Positions 53,301-63,629 of a stretch of DNA of 64,000 nt are shown here, piece by piece. Origin of the DNA: Dryocosmus kuriphilus (lineage: Eukaryota > Arthropoda > Insecta > Hymenoptera > Cynipidae); the NCBI GenBank assembly GCA_038277395.1, contig CM076193.1, positions 77,352,198-77,416,197 of the forward strand, read 5' to 3'. Made by a program: the position numbers and the translations under genes. Below the pieces are notes generated by a model, which saw only the letters and a list, made by a program, of their open reading frames with translations, did no database searches and had not been told where the DNA came from. Every line of letters begins with the position of its first letter. Within the stretch, counting starts at the first letter, position 1.

Positions 53301-55005
53301 TCTTGGATTGATGTTAAGTGGACGAAGGATTTCCTCCACGTGGCGAGTCAGCTTCTGTGCCCGATTGCCCTTTCTAAATTGGTACAACCAACCAAGTTCA
53401 GCTCTTATTTTGCTGACTTCGTTTTGAAGCCTAAACTTCCACGGAGGATCTGACTTACTCCTGGGGAAGTAGGTGTTATTTCCCTTAGGCTTGATTTTGA
53501 TGCTCAACGTCCTGGCACACGCGACGGCAGCGCAATATGCAATAGTCTGCAACTGCTGTAAGCTGATGTCTTGACGCAGGAACAGAGGCAATATATGGTT
53601 GTTTAAGCTGCCAACTAACCGGAGAAGGTGGTTGTTAATCCTAAATTTTGGAAGACCACTCCTTTTGGATGGTTCCTGTTCCGTAATCTCTATGATGGCA
53701 TCAGTGAAGTACCCTAAAAGACGCAAGCTCTCCTCATTGAGCTCTTCAATCGGGTCCGCAAGGGCCTGGTCCGCGGGGTGAAGCCCTAAAGACTGACGAC
53801 TATGTGACAGTCTTCGTTCCACATCCTCCGGGTCAAACTCCTGGCCATTTGTAGCGTCTTGTATTTCAGGCAGAATCTCCCGCTCGACCGCCTCCATGGG
53901 GCTCATTTCGGGGAGCGCAAGTTGTTGTTGCACTCGCCTCTTGATATTTTCAATTTCGACCACGGAAAGGAGCTTACGACGCTCAATTGAGCGAAATTGG
54001 TCAGCTAGATGTTGGGGGGGTCACCCTCGAAGCCAAATCCGGATAAAGGTCTATGAAGAGAAGATGTTACTCATACGTCACAACCCCCCCGCCGAAAAAA
54101 GCTTCAAAGTAACATCTGACCACATCCTTATTCATGGTTTTCCATGATATCCGCTTTCTGGTCTGTGTACCCACCTGTTGTTGTTGGAGTGCTTTCAACC
54201 TCAGATCTTATTCGGCTGATGGTTCTTCTGCGCAGGAGATTCTCCTGAGTTATCAAAAGTGTTCGCCGACTAGGGTCATCTCCTGTTACTGTCGGTAATT
54301 CCGGAAATCTCGCCACAAATTTTCGGCGAAAGGCTATCCCGTCCTGTGAAGCAGTGGTCGCACCTAACTCATTTTCAAATTTGCAGCGCATCAAATACTC
54401 ATCATGCTGAGGTTGAAAGTTGATGCGCTGCTGCGACATTCCTGCTGAAGTGGTCAGACGTTCAGTATCGCCCGAAACATCATCAGCAGTTGTGCCTGGT
54501 GACATGGCACCTGTCGCCTTTTGCCGATGTTCTGGCTGGACAGAATTTTCTTCGGGTGACATGGACCGAGTTGCCTGTCCATCACGCAACTCGCCGTTAT
54601 CATCCCGAATATTTACACCCCCATCGGTGTTATTAGGGGAGACTCGACGATCTTCGGGTAGCGACCACCGCTTAATAAAGTTCTTAAAATTTTCATAAGG
54701 GTTTTTGTTAGCTAGGGAAAGGGAGGTCCGCCCCCGCAGAGCCCCGCATGCGAGGGTAAGGTCTAAATACTCTAGGAGGCGACCCTGTTTCCTAGAGACA
54801 CCGTTTATGACACCACATCCCTAGTGCCATGCAGCCTTAAGCACGGTAGTTCACACCCATGACTTGGGGGTTATTCCTTCGGGACCATCCCTGGACCATT
54901 GTCCGCGACTCCTTATTTAACTTTGTAGCCATATTCAGCAGAATTCCTTGGTACAGGACTCCTCTATCCGCAACCTGAGGACGCGCTCGGTGGCCTAGTC
55001 AAAGG
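50307..55005 (-). mobile_element. R4/Dong-like non-LTR retrotransposon
   Basis: Minus-strand element with a single long ORF: an N-terminal domain (54589-54128 and 53963-53010), reverse transcriptase (53100-51265) and a C-terminal CCHC plus restriction-enzyme-like endonuclease (51261-50731). This is the order of the R2/R4 type. The 5' leader (about 54600-55005) abuts the truncated left repeat of Polinton P2. The 3' boundary is uncertain; about 50307-50730 is non-coding. No target duplication could be found. Confidence 0.8.
50731..54589 (-). pseudogene. R4/Dong-like ORF: reverse transcriptase and REL-type endonuclease, broken
   Basis: 54589-54128: N-terminal low-complexity region. 53963-53010: helical region. 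A frame change follows near 53060. 53100-51265 holds the reverse transcriptase: KAAGPDGVHSFWYKYL, YIDYKEAFPSVPHDYL (motif A), GIFQGDCFSSLWFC (motif B) and LLYMDDLKIYA (motif C, catalytic Asp pair present). It ends in a zinc knuckle CRLCGNPNETIEHITDD, followed directly by TGA where the last Cys belongs. 51261-50731, in the same frame after that TGA, holds the endonuclease: HRVRHNRPDVLWW and RIIDISVPL. The enzyme nicks target DNA and primes reverse transcription there. One stop and one or two frameshifts kill it; the catalytic residues remain. Confidence 0.88.
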
Positions 55006-55468
55006 CCTCATCAGTCGGTAAGGTAGGAATCTGAGTAGTTTGTTAGCATCAGTCGGTAAGGTAGAAACCTATCAGGTGTGAAATAAACTATTTAACGTTA
55101 GTCGATAAGGAATGGTTCTCTTTCAGACTACATACCTCGAGAATTGACGTGGTTTATGTCCCTGCTAAGCTTATTCTCGACTATTTTAGTACGCAATAGC
55201 TAGAGACACGAAATCACCATCCTTACCCCTTCTCTCACACATAAGCAAGTAGAAATGCAGTCAAGGTTACGTAATGGAATTTACATCTCTCTCTTACGAA
55301 TACTGTAGGTGACGTATTATGGGGACTCCCGAGAACTCGACAAGTTTCAACATGCATCGACAAGTTTCAATACGCAATTTTTCGACATGAAGGTAAAGAG
55401 TTAATAAAATACTTACCTGTAAAATTTCGACCCATCGCAGTGTTTAAAAGTAGAGTGTGAAATCCATC

Positions 55469-55499
<31 letters not shown>

Positions 55500-55530
55500 G
55501 AACGAAGCGGAAAATGTACAACTTATCCAT
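55005..55530 (+). repeat. Left terminal repeat of P2, truncated
   Basis: Matches the P1 left repeat from about position 3620 inward (CATCAGTCGG, GCTAAGCTTATTCTCGACTA, GAAGCGGAAAATGTACAAC). It contains a (GTT)n microsatellite at about 55468-55499, absent from P1. Confidence 0.85.
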
Positions 55531-55710
55531 AAATTAAAACTAAGTAAATTAAGGTAATGCAAAGCGGAAAAAACGTCAGACTCACTTTTCTTATCTATAA
55601 ACTAAAATTAAGTAATAAGTAAACACAGGCAGTTTACCTGTGAATGTTAAAATTTATTACCCACACCAAACTTCCTCAATATGAAGCTCTTTCATTCAAC
55701 AAAATCAAAT
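55531..55710. other. P2 spacer
   Basis: AT-rich spacer between the inner end of the terminal repeat and the small minus-strand gene, probably its 3' untranslated region. Confidence 0.5.
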
Positions 55711-56010
55711 TCAAAAAGATTGTGTTTTCCACCAAAGTGGCAGAAAGAGAGTTTTTTTAGCCTGGACCGCTACTATCATCTTCTCTAACGTATCCATATA
55801 GGCTGGATCCTCAAAAATTTTATTTATTCTGCTCGGCAAGTAGACTGCGACCTCATTCTCCAACTCGGCCATGAATTTTGTGCCATATTTCATTTGAAGT
55901 TTGATGATTTTGATAACAGCATACTTCTTCTTCACTGTCAGGTCAGATAATGATTTCACTGGTAACAACCCTTCCAAACGGCCAACTTTGTTAATAGCAC
56001 TGATATCCAT
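55711..56010 (-). CDS. Small conserved Polinton protein, possible OB-fold
   Basis: Intact 99-codon frame from ATG 56010 (MDISAINKVGRLEGLLPV) to the stop at 55711. The middle VKKKYAVIKIIKLQMKYGTK is followed by FMAELENEVAVYLPSRI. Alternating hydrophobics, a short Gly loop and a basic/aromatic C-terminus suggest a small beta-barrel, as in single-strand DNA-binding proteins, but that is a guess. I recall small proteins with the N.VGRL...G...V..L....KY.V pattern near insect Polinton polymerases. It is divergent from the polymerase gene. P1 has lost this gene; repeats at 4056-4500 occupy its place. Confidence 0.6.
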   Translation of the reverse strand: MDISAINKVGRLEGLLPVKSLSDLTVKKKYAVIKIIKLQMKYGTKFMAELENEVAVYLPSRINKIFEDPAYMDTLEKMIVAVQAKKTLFLPLWWKTQSF

Positions 56011-56149
56011 CTTTTTCTCTGGGTAATTAATTATGAGTAGACTTTACACTCTGTATGTTCAATGACAGATTGAAGCCTCTGCAATTCGATGCTGCTTTTA
56101 TAGACTAGTACCCCCACTCTAACTGCATTCGACAATGTTCTAGAAGCTC

Positions 56150-56530
56150 GAGGTGTTTCGACAAGTTACGCAAGATGATGCAATGTTGCGTAATATGATG
56201 CAACGATTTTTCGCGCCAGAAAGTTCTAGAAGGTTAGATTTTTCGCGCCAGAATGTTCTAGAAGGTTAGATTTTTCGCGCCAGAATGTTCTAGAATCGAC
56301 AAGATTATGCAGGTTTCGACAAGTTTCGACACGTTTAAGCAAGATGATGCAGGTTTCGACAAGTTTCGACACGTTTAAGCAAGATGATGCACGTTTCGAC
56401 AATTTTCGACAAGTTACGCAAGATGAGACAATGTTGCGTAATATGATGCAACGATTTTTCGCGCCAGAATGTTGTAGAAGGTTAGATTGCACAACGTTGC
56501 GCAAGATGATGCAACGAGTTCTCGAAGCAT
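56150..56530 (+). repeat. GCAAGATGATGCA short-repeat cluster of P2
   Basis: Repeated CAAGATGATGCA(A/G), TTTCGACAAGTTTCGACACG and TTTTTCGCGCCAGAATGTTCTAGAAGGTTAGA units, the latter tandem at 56211-56290 and again near 56455. It has the same position as the P1 cluster at 4640-4990. Confidence 0.75.
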
Positions 56531-57030
56531 CTGGTGGGAGAAAGATGGTTAAAACTGCGAGCGGAGTGGAGTACCGTCAGTTCAGCGTTATCTGTCAAGT
56601 GTTTCACATTGAGCGAAGAAAATCTCCAGTGCAGTTTTTGTGAAATTTACTATTGACTGGTGAAATAAGGATGGCGCATTTAAAGACAAAGCGAAAATAA
56701 CATAACTGCAGTTTCTTATGAACTGTTGAAAGAAATCAGAAGTGTAGTTGGTGTTATGGACTTTACTAGTATTATGGACTTTAAAAGGAAGATTAGTGAC
56801 TGGTGAAATAAGAGTAATGCATTTAAAGACAAAGCGAAAAGTGCAGTTTTAACATAACTGCAGTTTCTTATGGACCGTTGAAAGAAACCAGAAGTGCAGT
56901 TTGTGTTATGGACTTTTGTATATATAGTGACTTTAAGGACATTATTGATAGTGACTTCACTATTAAGAAAATCTCCAGTGCAGTTTTTTTTTAACCGGTA
57001 TTTTTGTCTGTGAATAAAAACTCCGTCAAA
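56531..57030 (+). other. Leader region upstream of P2 polymerase
   Basis: Non-coding, with repeated CACATTGAGCGAAGAAAATCTCCAGTGCAG-type and AACATAACTGCAGTTTCTTATG segments, as in P1. Confidence 0.5.
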
Positions 57031-59008
57031 ATGATACTCGACGAGTGTGTAAAGCTTGTTCCGGATGTAGAGGATGCGTTGAGCTTGGTGGAATCGTCTG
57101 GATGCACACCTCTCGACAAAGTGAAAAAATGGAAAGACGAGTGCTCACTTTGTCTGAAGATAGTTAGGAGAGAACTTAGAAGAAAAAAACATCACTGCAG
57201 ACTTTAGGCGAAAAACAAAAATGTCTAAATATAATTGAGAAGCTCGCATGCTTGTAGGTTCGCTTCGTTGTATTAGATAAGAAAAGAGGAGGAGGAGATT
57301 TGCAAGGAAAATCCGATGACATCGATAATCGTGTCAAATGGCTAGATGTCGACAAACCGTTCAATGCTCACATTAAAATGTGTGTAGTGGCATAATCCAG
57401 TACACAAGGATGTTCTTGCTTTCTTAGACGATGCGCAACGTTTATTTATTTCACATGTGAGCAAGGATATACGACACCATAAATCACTAATGATAATCAA
57501 GGAACGTAGCCTTATATTATACGACTGATTTAAAATTATGGTTTGAAACCTATGTTAGGTACCCGATCCTCATGGAGATGGAGGAGTTTGAGGAGAAAGA
57601 CTCTGGATGGACCCTCCACTCCATCATCAAGCTTTCCATCAATATCAACAAGTTGAACCCACTAAAGGCAGGTTCCTTCACTGAACTTCCGCCATCAATC
57701 AAGAGGAAAGAAGCATGTGTTAGAGTTAAAAATAATGACAACGAGTGCTACAAGTGGCCAATTCTCTCGGCCCTACACCCAATTGACCGGAGAAAACATC
57801 CTCAACGTGTGACTAAGTAACAACAATACAGGGATGAGCTAGATTTTTCCGACATCAGTTTTCCAGTTGCACTCAAGGATGTGAAAAAATTCGAGGGGAA
57901 GAACCAAATCTCTGTGAATGTCTACGGCCTTACTAAGAAGAGTGAAAATAAATTCACAGTGGTGCCTCTTCACCTCACCTCACAAAAAAGAGACACGCAC
58001 GTAAATCTTCTTCGTGTGGAGGAAGATTATGTTTGTGGGGATGATGAAGAAGAAGAAGAAGAAGAACATCAGGACAAAGGAACAAAAACCTTCAATTTTC
58101 ACTACATTTGGATTAAAGACCTATCGCGATTGGTCTTTAGAAAACTGTCCGCAAGCAGAAACAAGAAATATATCTGTGACCGGTACTTGCACTACTTTGC
58201 AAGTATGGAAAGAGTGGTTGCACACACTGAAGACTGTGTAAAACTTAATAACTGTTCAGTGGTGCTTCCAGAACCCGGGAGGAACATTGTTGAATTTAAA
58301 AACTTTAGGAATCGAGAGCGAGCTCCTTTCATCATATACCCGGATTGTGAGTCCCTTTCGATACCCGTAAATGATGAAGGAGCAGAAAGAACGTCGAATA
58401 CTGAGGTCTTTGAAAGACACGAGGTCTTCAATATTGGCTATATGTTTAAGTGCAGTTATGATGAAACACTGTCTTTTTACGAGTCATGTCCGGACGATGT
58501 GGAGCCAGCAAAGTAGTTTGTTGAGCAGTTGCGCAAAATTGCCCAGAAATGTGACAAGATTTTGGCATCTCCAGTTCCAATGCAGAAATTATCATTTGAG
58601 GAACAAGTAGCCTTTATAAATGCCAAAACTTGTCACATTTGTGACAAGGCAATACATTCTCCAATGAAGAAGGTACATGATCATTGTCACTTGACAGGTA
58701 AGTACCGTGGTCCTGCGCACGAGCATTGCAACTTATCATATTAGGACTCAAACACTATACCTGTTGTGTTTCATAATATGAGTGGGTATGACGCTCAGTT
58801 TATCATTAGTGACATTGCCACACAATTTGAGGGAAGAGTTAAAGTTCTTGCGCTCAATAAGGAAAAGTACATTTCCTTCACAAAGTACGTTCGGGAAACT
58901 CAGATAAAATTTAGATTCATCGATTCATTTAGATTAATGGCCTCTTCCCTAGAGAAGTTAGCGTCATACCTCACTCAGTATAAAATTGCCAGTGCAGTGT
59001 TTGCCGGT
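57031..59008 (+). pseudogene. polB: Polinton DNA polymerase B (P2), part 1
   Basis: Starts at ATG 57031 (MILDECVKLVPDVEDALSLV). Frame breaks occur near 57205, 57395-57500 (a deletion relative to P1), 57818, 58514 and 58744. The order is the same as in P1: NDNECYKWPILSALHPIDRR, an acidic linker at about 58040-58070, CDRYLHYF (a finger Cys changed to Tyr), YPDCES (exonuclease motif I, Ala to Pro), the CHIC...HDHCHLTGKYRGPAHEHCNL zinc module and HNMSGYD (exonuclease motif II). It is interrupted at 59008 by R1-clade copy B and resumes at 61748. P2 keeps the initiating ATG that P1 has lost. Confidence 0.9.
58997..59008 (+). repeat. Target-site duplication of R1-clade copy B (left)
   Basis: GTGTTTGCCGGT, repeated exactly at 61736-61747, flanking the copy B insertion. 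P1 shows the uninterrupted site at about 7587-7602. Confidence 0.95.
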
Positions 59009-59157
59009 CCCGTGTCGGGTTGCTGGTTCCCCATCGGGCGCCTCCCCAGGTTACGGATAGGGGAACGCTTTCCAGATATGGATGGCACCGGGGAAATAAA
59101 GTACCCGGGGTGGACAAAAACCAGCTAGGGGAAGGAACCCCGAAATCAAACCAAAAA

Positions 59158-60027
59158 TGGCAGGGCGTGATATTAACAAATCACCCCAAGGGAGTTGCAA
59201 TCTCCCCGCCGATTCCGATCGGGTGGAAGCCCCAGTGGTCGGCGCCGGTCCCACAGATTTTGTTGGGGACCAATCACGCGTCACAATAAAAGACTTGATG
59301 GAAAAGGAGGAAGATGCATTCCAGCAACTGCGAATTAAGATCTCTGCAGCATGGTCGGCTGCAAAAGGGTCCAGAATACGCAAAAGGACATCAATGATAG
59401 AGTGGAAGAAGCTTATCAGATCGTGAAGGAATTGGAAGTATCAAATGAACAGATTCCGAAGGCTTCGGAAAAAAGGAAACGGGACGAAAGCACACCTAGT
59501 CCCTCCGACCGCAATTCCTCGCGACCGACGAAGAAGCAACAACCAGACGGGACCAGTGAATGGACCGAGGTTAACAGACGGGCAAGAAGAGAGAAGCCAT
59601 CGAAGGAGAAGGATGAGAGTAAAAACACTGCTCATATGCAAGCCAAACAACAACAGGTAAAGGAGAACGTGTCGAAAGGCAACGTATCCGCCCTGAGGCA
59701 GTTCTGATCTCACCGAGTGAAGGGAAAAAATACGCGGAAGTGCTGAAGGTCATCAAAACTAATGTGAGTCCAGAAAGTATAGGGGTCAAAGTTTCGGCGA
59801 TAAGGAGGACAAAAAACGGAGGAGTTCTTTTGGAACTTAGGCCGAAGTCGGAGAATAAGACTGAGTTTAGTGAGGCACTAAGTACGGCCCTTGGGAATGC
59901 TGGAAAAGTGCGCTCACTTCAACCAAGAGCGCAAATCTGTATTCGCGACTTGAACGAAACCACGGAGAAAGATGATGTATTAGAAGCTTTGCGGGCCTTC
60001 CCGGCTTGGAGGATGGTGAGAATATGA
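59158..60027 (+). pseudogene. R1-clade ORF1, copy B, truncated
   Basis: The start MAGRDINKSPQGSCNLPADS is at 59158. Frames change near 59280 and 59707. Sequence continues as a Lys/Glu-rich region (KRKRDESTPSPSDRNSSRPT), then KVSAIRRTKNGGVLLELRPK and RAQICIRDLNETTEKDDVLE, corresponding to the region before the CCHC knuckles of copy A. The frame ends at 60027 with no knuckles; the following bases join abruptly to reverse transcriptase sequence. It is therefore the 5' side of a large internal deletion. Confidence 0.85.
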
Positions 60028-60049
60028 GAGTAAACATGTCTCGAGTAAA

Positions 60050-61428
60050 CCGGTGGGGAAGCTATTGTAGTGGTGACCCTCGATGTAAGGAACACTTTTA
60101 ACTCAGCGAGGTGGGTTGTCATTCTGGATGCGCTAGAGAAGCGATTCGGAGTGCCGGTGTACCTGCGGAGGGTAATCAGTGATTATCTGAGAGACAGAGA
60201 GCTGATCTACCAGACAACAGAGGGACTGAGGCGCCGGAAAGTTACACCTGGTGTAGCTCAAGGTTTGGCGTTAGGCCCAGACCCGTGGAACGTCATGTAA
60301 GACGGAGTCCTCAGAATTGAGCTTCCAGATTGGGCTAAACTGGTTGGCTATGCAGATGACATAGCGGCTCTTATAGGAGCTAGAGACGACAATCAGGCAA
60401 AATGGAGAGTAAAGCACGTCGTTGGACTGGTGAAGGATTGGCTTCATAAGCATGGCCTTGAACTTGCACCTACCAAGACTGAGGTGATTATCCTAACGAG
60501 ACAGAGGAGGTTTGCCTTTCCCCTGGAGTTTGACATGGCTAGAGAGACTGTTGACTCCAGGGAGACAGTCAAATATCTAGGGGAACTTGTGGACAGGAAA
60601 CTCACGCATTGGCCACAAATTAGAGGAGCTGCGGCCAAAGCGGCTAAGTTGGTGGCTTCGTTGGCCAGGCTTATGCCCAATATAATAAGTGGTCCGACAT
60701 CAAGCAAGAGGAAGATCCTCATGAGTGTTGCCCACTTTATACTGCTTTATGGAGCAGAAATATGGGCTGGCGCACTGCAAATTAAAAAATATCGGAGGAG
60801 AGTTGCCAAATTTCAACGTTGCTGCGCTTTACGTATTGTCTGTGCCTACCGTACTGTGTCTGAGGCGGCAGTGATGGTGATCGCGGGTGTTATCCCAGTT
60901 GACCTGCTTGCCCGGGAACGAAAAAGGGCCCACGAGCGAAAACAGAAGGATGTACTGAGCAACAGCCTCATTAAAAACGAGGAGAGACACAAAACGCTGG
61001 CGCAATGGCAACGACGGTGGAACGATGAGACGAACAGTAGATGGACTCATAGACTTATGGATGAGGTGGCTCCTTGGATCAATAGGAGACACGGGGAGGT
61101 AAACTTTTACCTAACACAGTTGCTAACCTGGCACGGTCTGTTTGAAAGCTACCTACACAAATGCAAACGAAGGGATAGCCCTCAGTGTACGTATTGTGTA
61201 GACGAAGTTGTTGATGACGTGAGTCACACATTCTTCGAATGTGACCGATGGGCAGATGAGAAGGAAGCAGTTCGGGTAGAAATTGGAACAGAGCTGACAC
61301 CGGAGAACATTGTGGGTCTGATGCTGGGTTCTCAACACAACTGGAACACGGTATCGAGATATGCAGAAAAGGTGCTGCGGACCAAGATTTATGAGGAAAG
61401 GAGCATACACCAGTCAAAATTAAACTAA
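60050..61428 (+). pseudogene. R1-clade reverse transcriptase and C-terminal domain, copy B
   Basis: Frame 60070-60300 holds motif A VTLDVRNTFNSARWVVILDA (family usually has V-x-N-A-F) and GVAQGLALGPDPWNVM (motif B), and stops at 60298. The next frame carries VGYADDIAALIG (motif C with both Asp, about 60340). 60430-61428 (332 codons, open) contains the thumb and C-terminal domain: KYLGELVDRKL, LTWHGLFESYLHKCKR and the CCHC-type knuckle CTYC...HTFFECDRW. First fingers and the endonuclease are missing. Apart from one stop the remaining enzyme part is well preserved. Confidence 0.88.
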
Positions 61429-61735
61429 CAGCGGGTATAGGAAGGGAGGGGACTAATACCCCCTTTAACAGTTCTCGAAGGCCGACGAGCCCGATGTGAG
61501 ATGTAGGTCTCACTGCTGAGGACGACGCGAACAACTTTTGAAGGGCCTGCTGGAGAAAGCCGAGGTACGGCTAGGTGCACCCAGAGGCAATGACCCTGAA
61601 ATAATGCGAAAGCGGTTCCGGGGTCATTGTCTGGTGCGGTGAGGAGGTGGTTTTAGTGGGTAGGGGCCGTTTTTTAGGCCGAGTCCCACACTGAGCCCGT
61701 TAAAAGGAGTTCCACCTCCTCTTGCAAAAAAAAAA
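61429..61735 (+). other. 3' untranslated region of R1-clade copy B
   Basis: Non-coding, with GGTGCACCCAGAGGCAATGACCC and the inverted pair GGGGTCATTG nearby (about 61580-61630), a hairpin at about 61664-61682, and the A tail. Copy A has the corresponding 3' end near 40148-40300. Confidence 0.75.
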
Positions 61736-61747
61736 GTGTTTGCCGGT

Positions 61748-63560
61748 GTTGAGATGGAGAAAATTGAGCTTCCCACGAGGAAGGGTGTTCTGCCCTATGA
61801 ATAACTGGACTCGAGGGACAGACTCAATGAAACCGAGCTTCCACCAAAAGAAAAGTTTTACAGCACACTGAATGATTCGGCAATATCGGACGAAGATTAT
61901 GCACATGCACAACAGGTATGGTGTGCATTTAACATTAAGACACTCGGCCAGTATGTCAGTCTGTACATGAAAACTGACGTTCTGCTTTTTTCTGACATCT
62001 TTGAAAGTTTCCGAAAACAGTGTCTCGAGGATTACGACTTGGATCCAGCACACTGCTACGCCACTCCTGGCTTGACATGGGATGCCATGCTCAAATATTC
62101 AAAGGTAAGATTAGAACTCCTCACCGATGTTGATATGCTGCTGATAATTGAGCAAGGCAAAATATGTGGGGTAAGTCAATGCCCCCAACCGTCATGCCAT
62201 TGACAATAACAAGTACATGCCAGCGTTCAACAAAGATGAGGAGCTCATCTTCTTTGAATATTTAGATGCAAATAACCTGTACGGTTGGGCAATGGGACAG
62301 CCTCTCCCTTACCGTGGTTTCAAGTGGGTTACGAATTTGCAAAATTTTGATTTCAACATTCCAGAGGATCCACCCTTTGGCTACATTCTGGAAGTAGATT
62401 TGGACTATCCCGTGGAACTTCATGACAAACACAATGACTTGCTGTTTTGCCCAGAACACTCGAAACCACCGGGGTCCAGCCAGGAGAAGCTCCTAGCTAC
62501 CTTTCTACCGAAACGAAAGTACGTTCTCCATTAACGTGCTCTGAAAAATGCATTAGTCCATGGATTGAAACTTGTCAAAATTTATAGAGTCTTGAAATTC
62601 AATCAATCTACATGGTAGAAAAGTTACATTGATTTTAATACTGCATTGAGGACTAACGCTAAAAACGAGTTTGAAAAGAATCTCTTCAAACTCATGAATA
62701 ATGCAGTTTACGGAAGGACAATGAAGAACGTACGAAAATACCTTGATGTGAAACTCGTGACAAAGTGGGAAGGTAGGTATGGAGCAGAAGCCCTCGTAGC
62801 CCGACCAAACTTTCACAGTCGAGCAATCTTCAGTGAAAATTTCGTTGCGATTGAACTGAGAAGAACTGAAGTTTTGTTTAACAAGCCGGTCTATGTAGGG
62901 CTTGCTGAGCCGGATATCTCCAAAATCCTAATGCACGACTTTCACTACGACTACATGATTAAAAAATACGGTGATAAATGCAAACCGCTATACACTGACA
63001 CGGACAGTCTTATTTACGAAGTAAACTGTAATGACATTTTCGCCGACATGAAAGACGACATCGACAGATTTCACACCACTGACTACTCTCGAGACAATGT
63101 TTTCGGAATGCTGCAAGTCAACAAAAAAGTTTCAGGCCTCATGAAGGATGAGTGTTGTGGAAAAACTATCACTGAGTTTGTTGGCTTGCGGAGTAAAATG
63201 TACAGGATCCGTGTAAACTTCGAAGACTTTGTAAAGAAAGCCAAAGGCGTAAAAGCAGGCATTGGACGGAAAACAATAACATTCGACGACTACACGGAAT
63301 GCTTGAGAAATTTGTCAGTTCAAAGCAGAACCCAGTATGTAATCAGATCAAGGCTGCACAACGTCGAGACGAATAAACAGTCGAAAATTGCGCTGAGTCT
63401 TCATGATGATAAGCGATGCTTACTCCCCAACACTACAGACACTCTTGCGTGGGGACACTACCGACTAAACGATGCAATGGACGTTGACGCTACTGACGAG
63501 GATGACGATATACTCACAGACGATGATTATGACCTGTTGGACATGCTTGTTCAAAATTAG
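61748..63560 (+). pseudogene. polB: Polinton DNA polymerase B (P2), part 2
   Basis: Continues the polymerase after the R1-clade insertion. Frame changes or stops occur near 61800, 62203 and 62532-62640. Blocks: VSLYMKTDVLLFSDIFESFR (about 61955), YLDANNLYGWAM (motif A, about 62260), KLMNNAVYGRTM (motif B, about 62690) and YTDTDSLIYEV (motif C, about 62995, both catalytic Asp present). The last 304 codons (62646-63560) are open, ending MLVQN and an acidic tail DEDDDILTDDDYDLLD. The array of tRNA-Trp-like repeats follows, as in P1. Confidence 0.92.
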
Positions 63561-63629
63561 GTAGTGTGAATTCATCATAACTGCACATCGGCAGCCCCCC
63601 TTTGTAAACATATTATTATTATTGTACTG

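Larger units (their letters stand above)
59009..61735 (+). mobile_element. R1-clade non-LTR retrotransposon, copy B
   Basis: Plus-strand element from CCCGTGTCGGGTTGCTGG (59009) to an A10 tail (61726-61735), flanked by the 12-bp duplication GTGTTTGCCGGT. ORF1 is shortened, and the zinc knuckles and whole endonuclease are absent; reverse transcriptase and C-terminal domain are present. The 3' untranslated region contains a GGGGCCGTTTTTTAGGCC hairpin (about 61664-61682). Its leader (59009-59157) is nearly identical to that of copy A. Confidence 0.93.
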
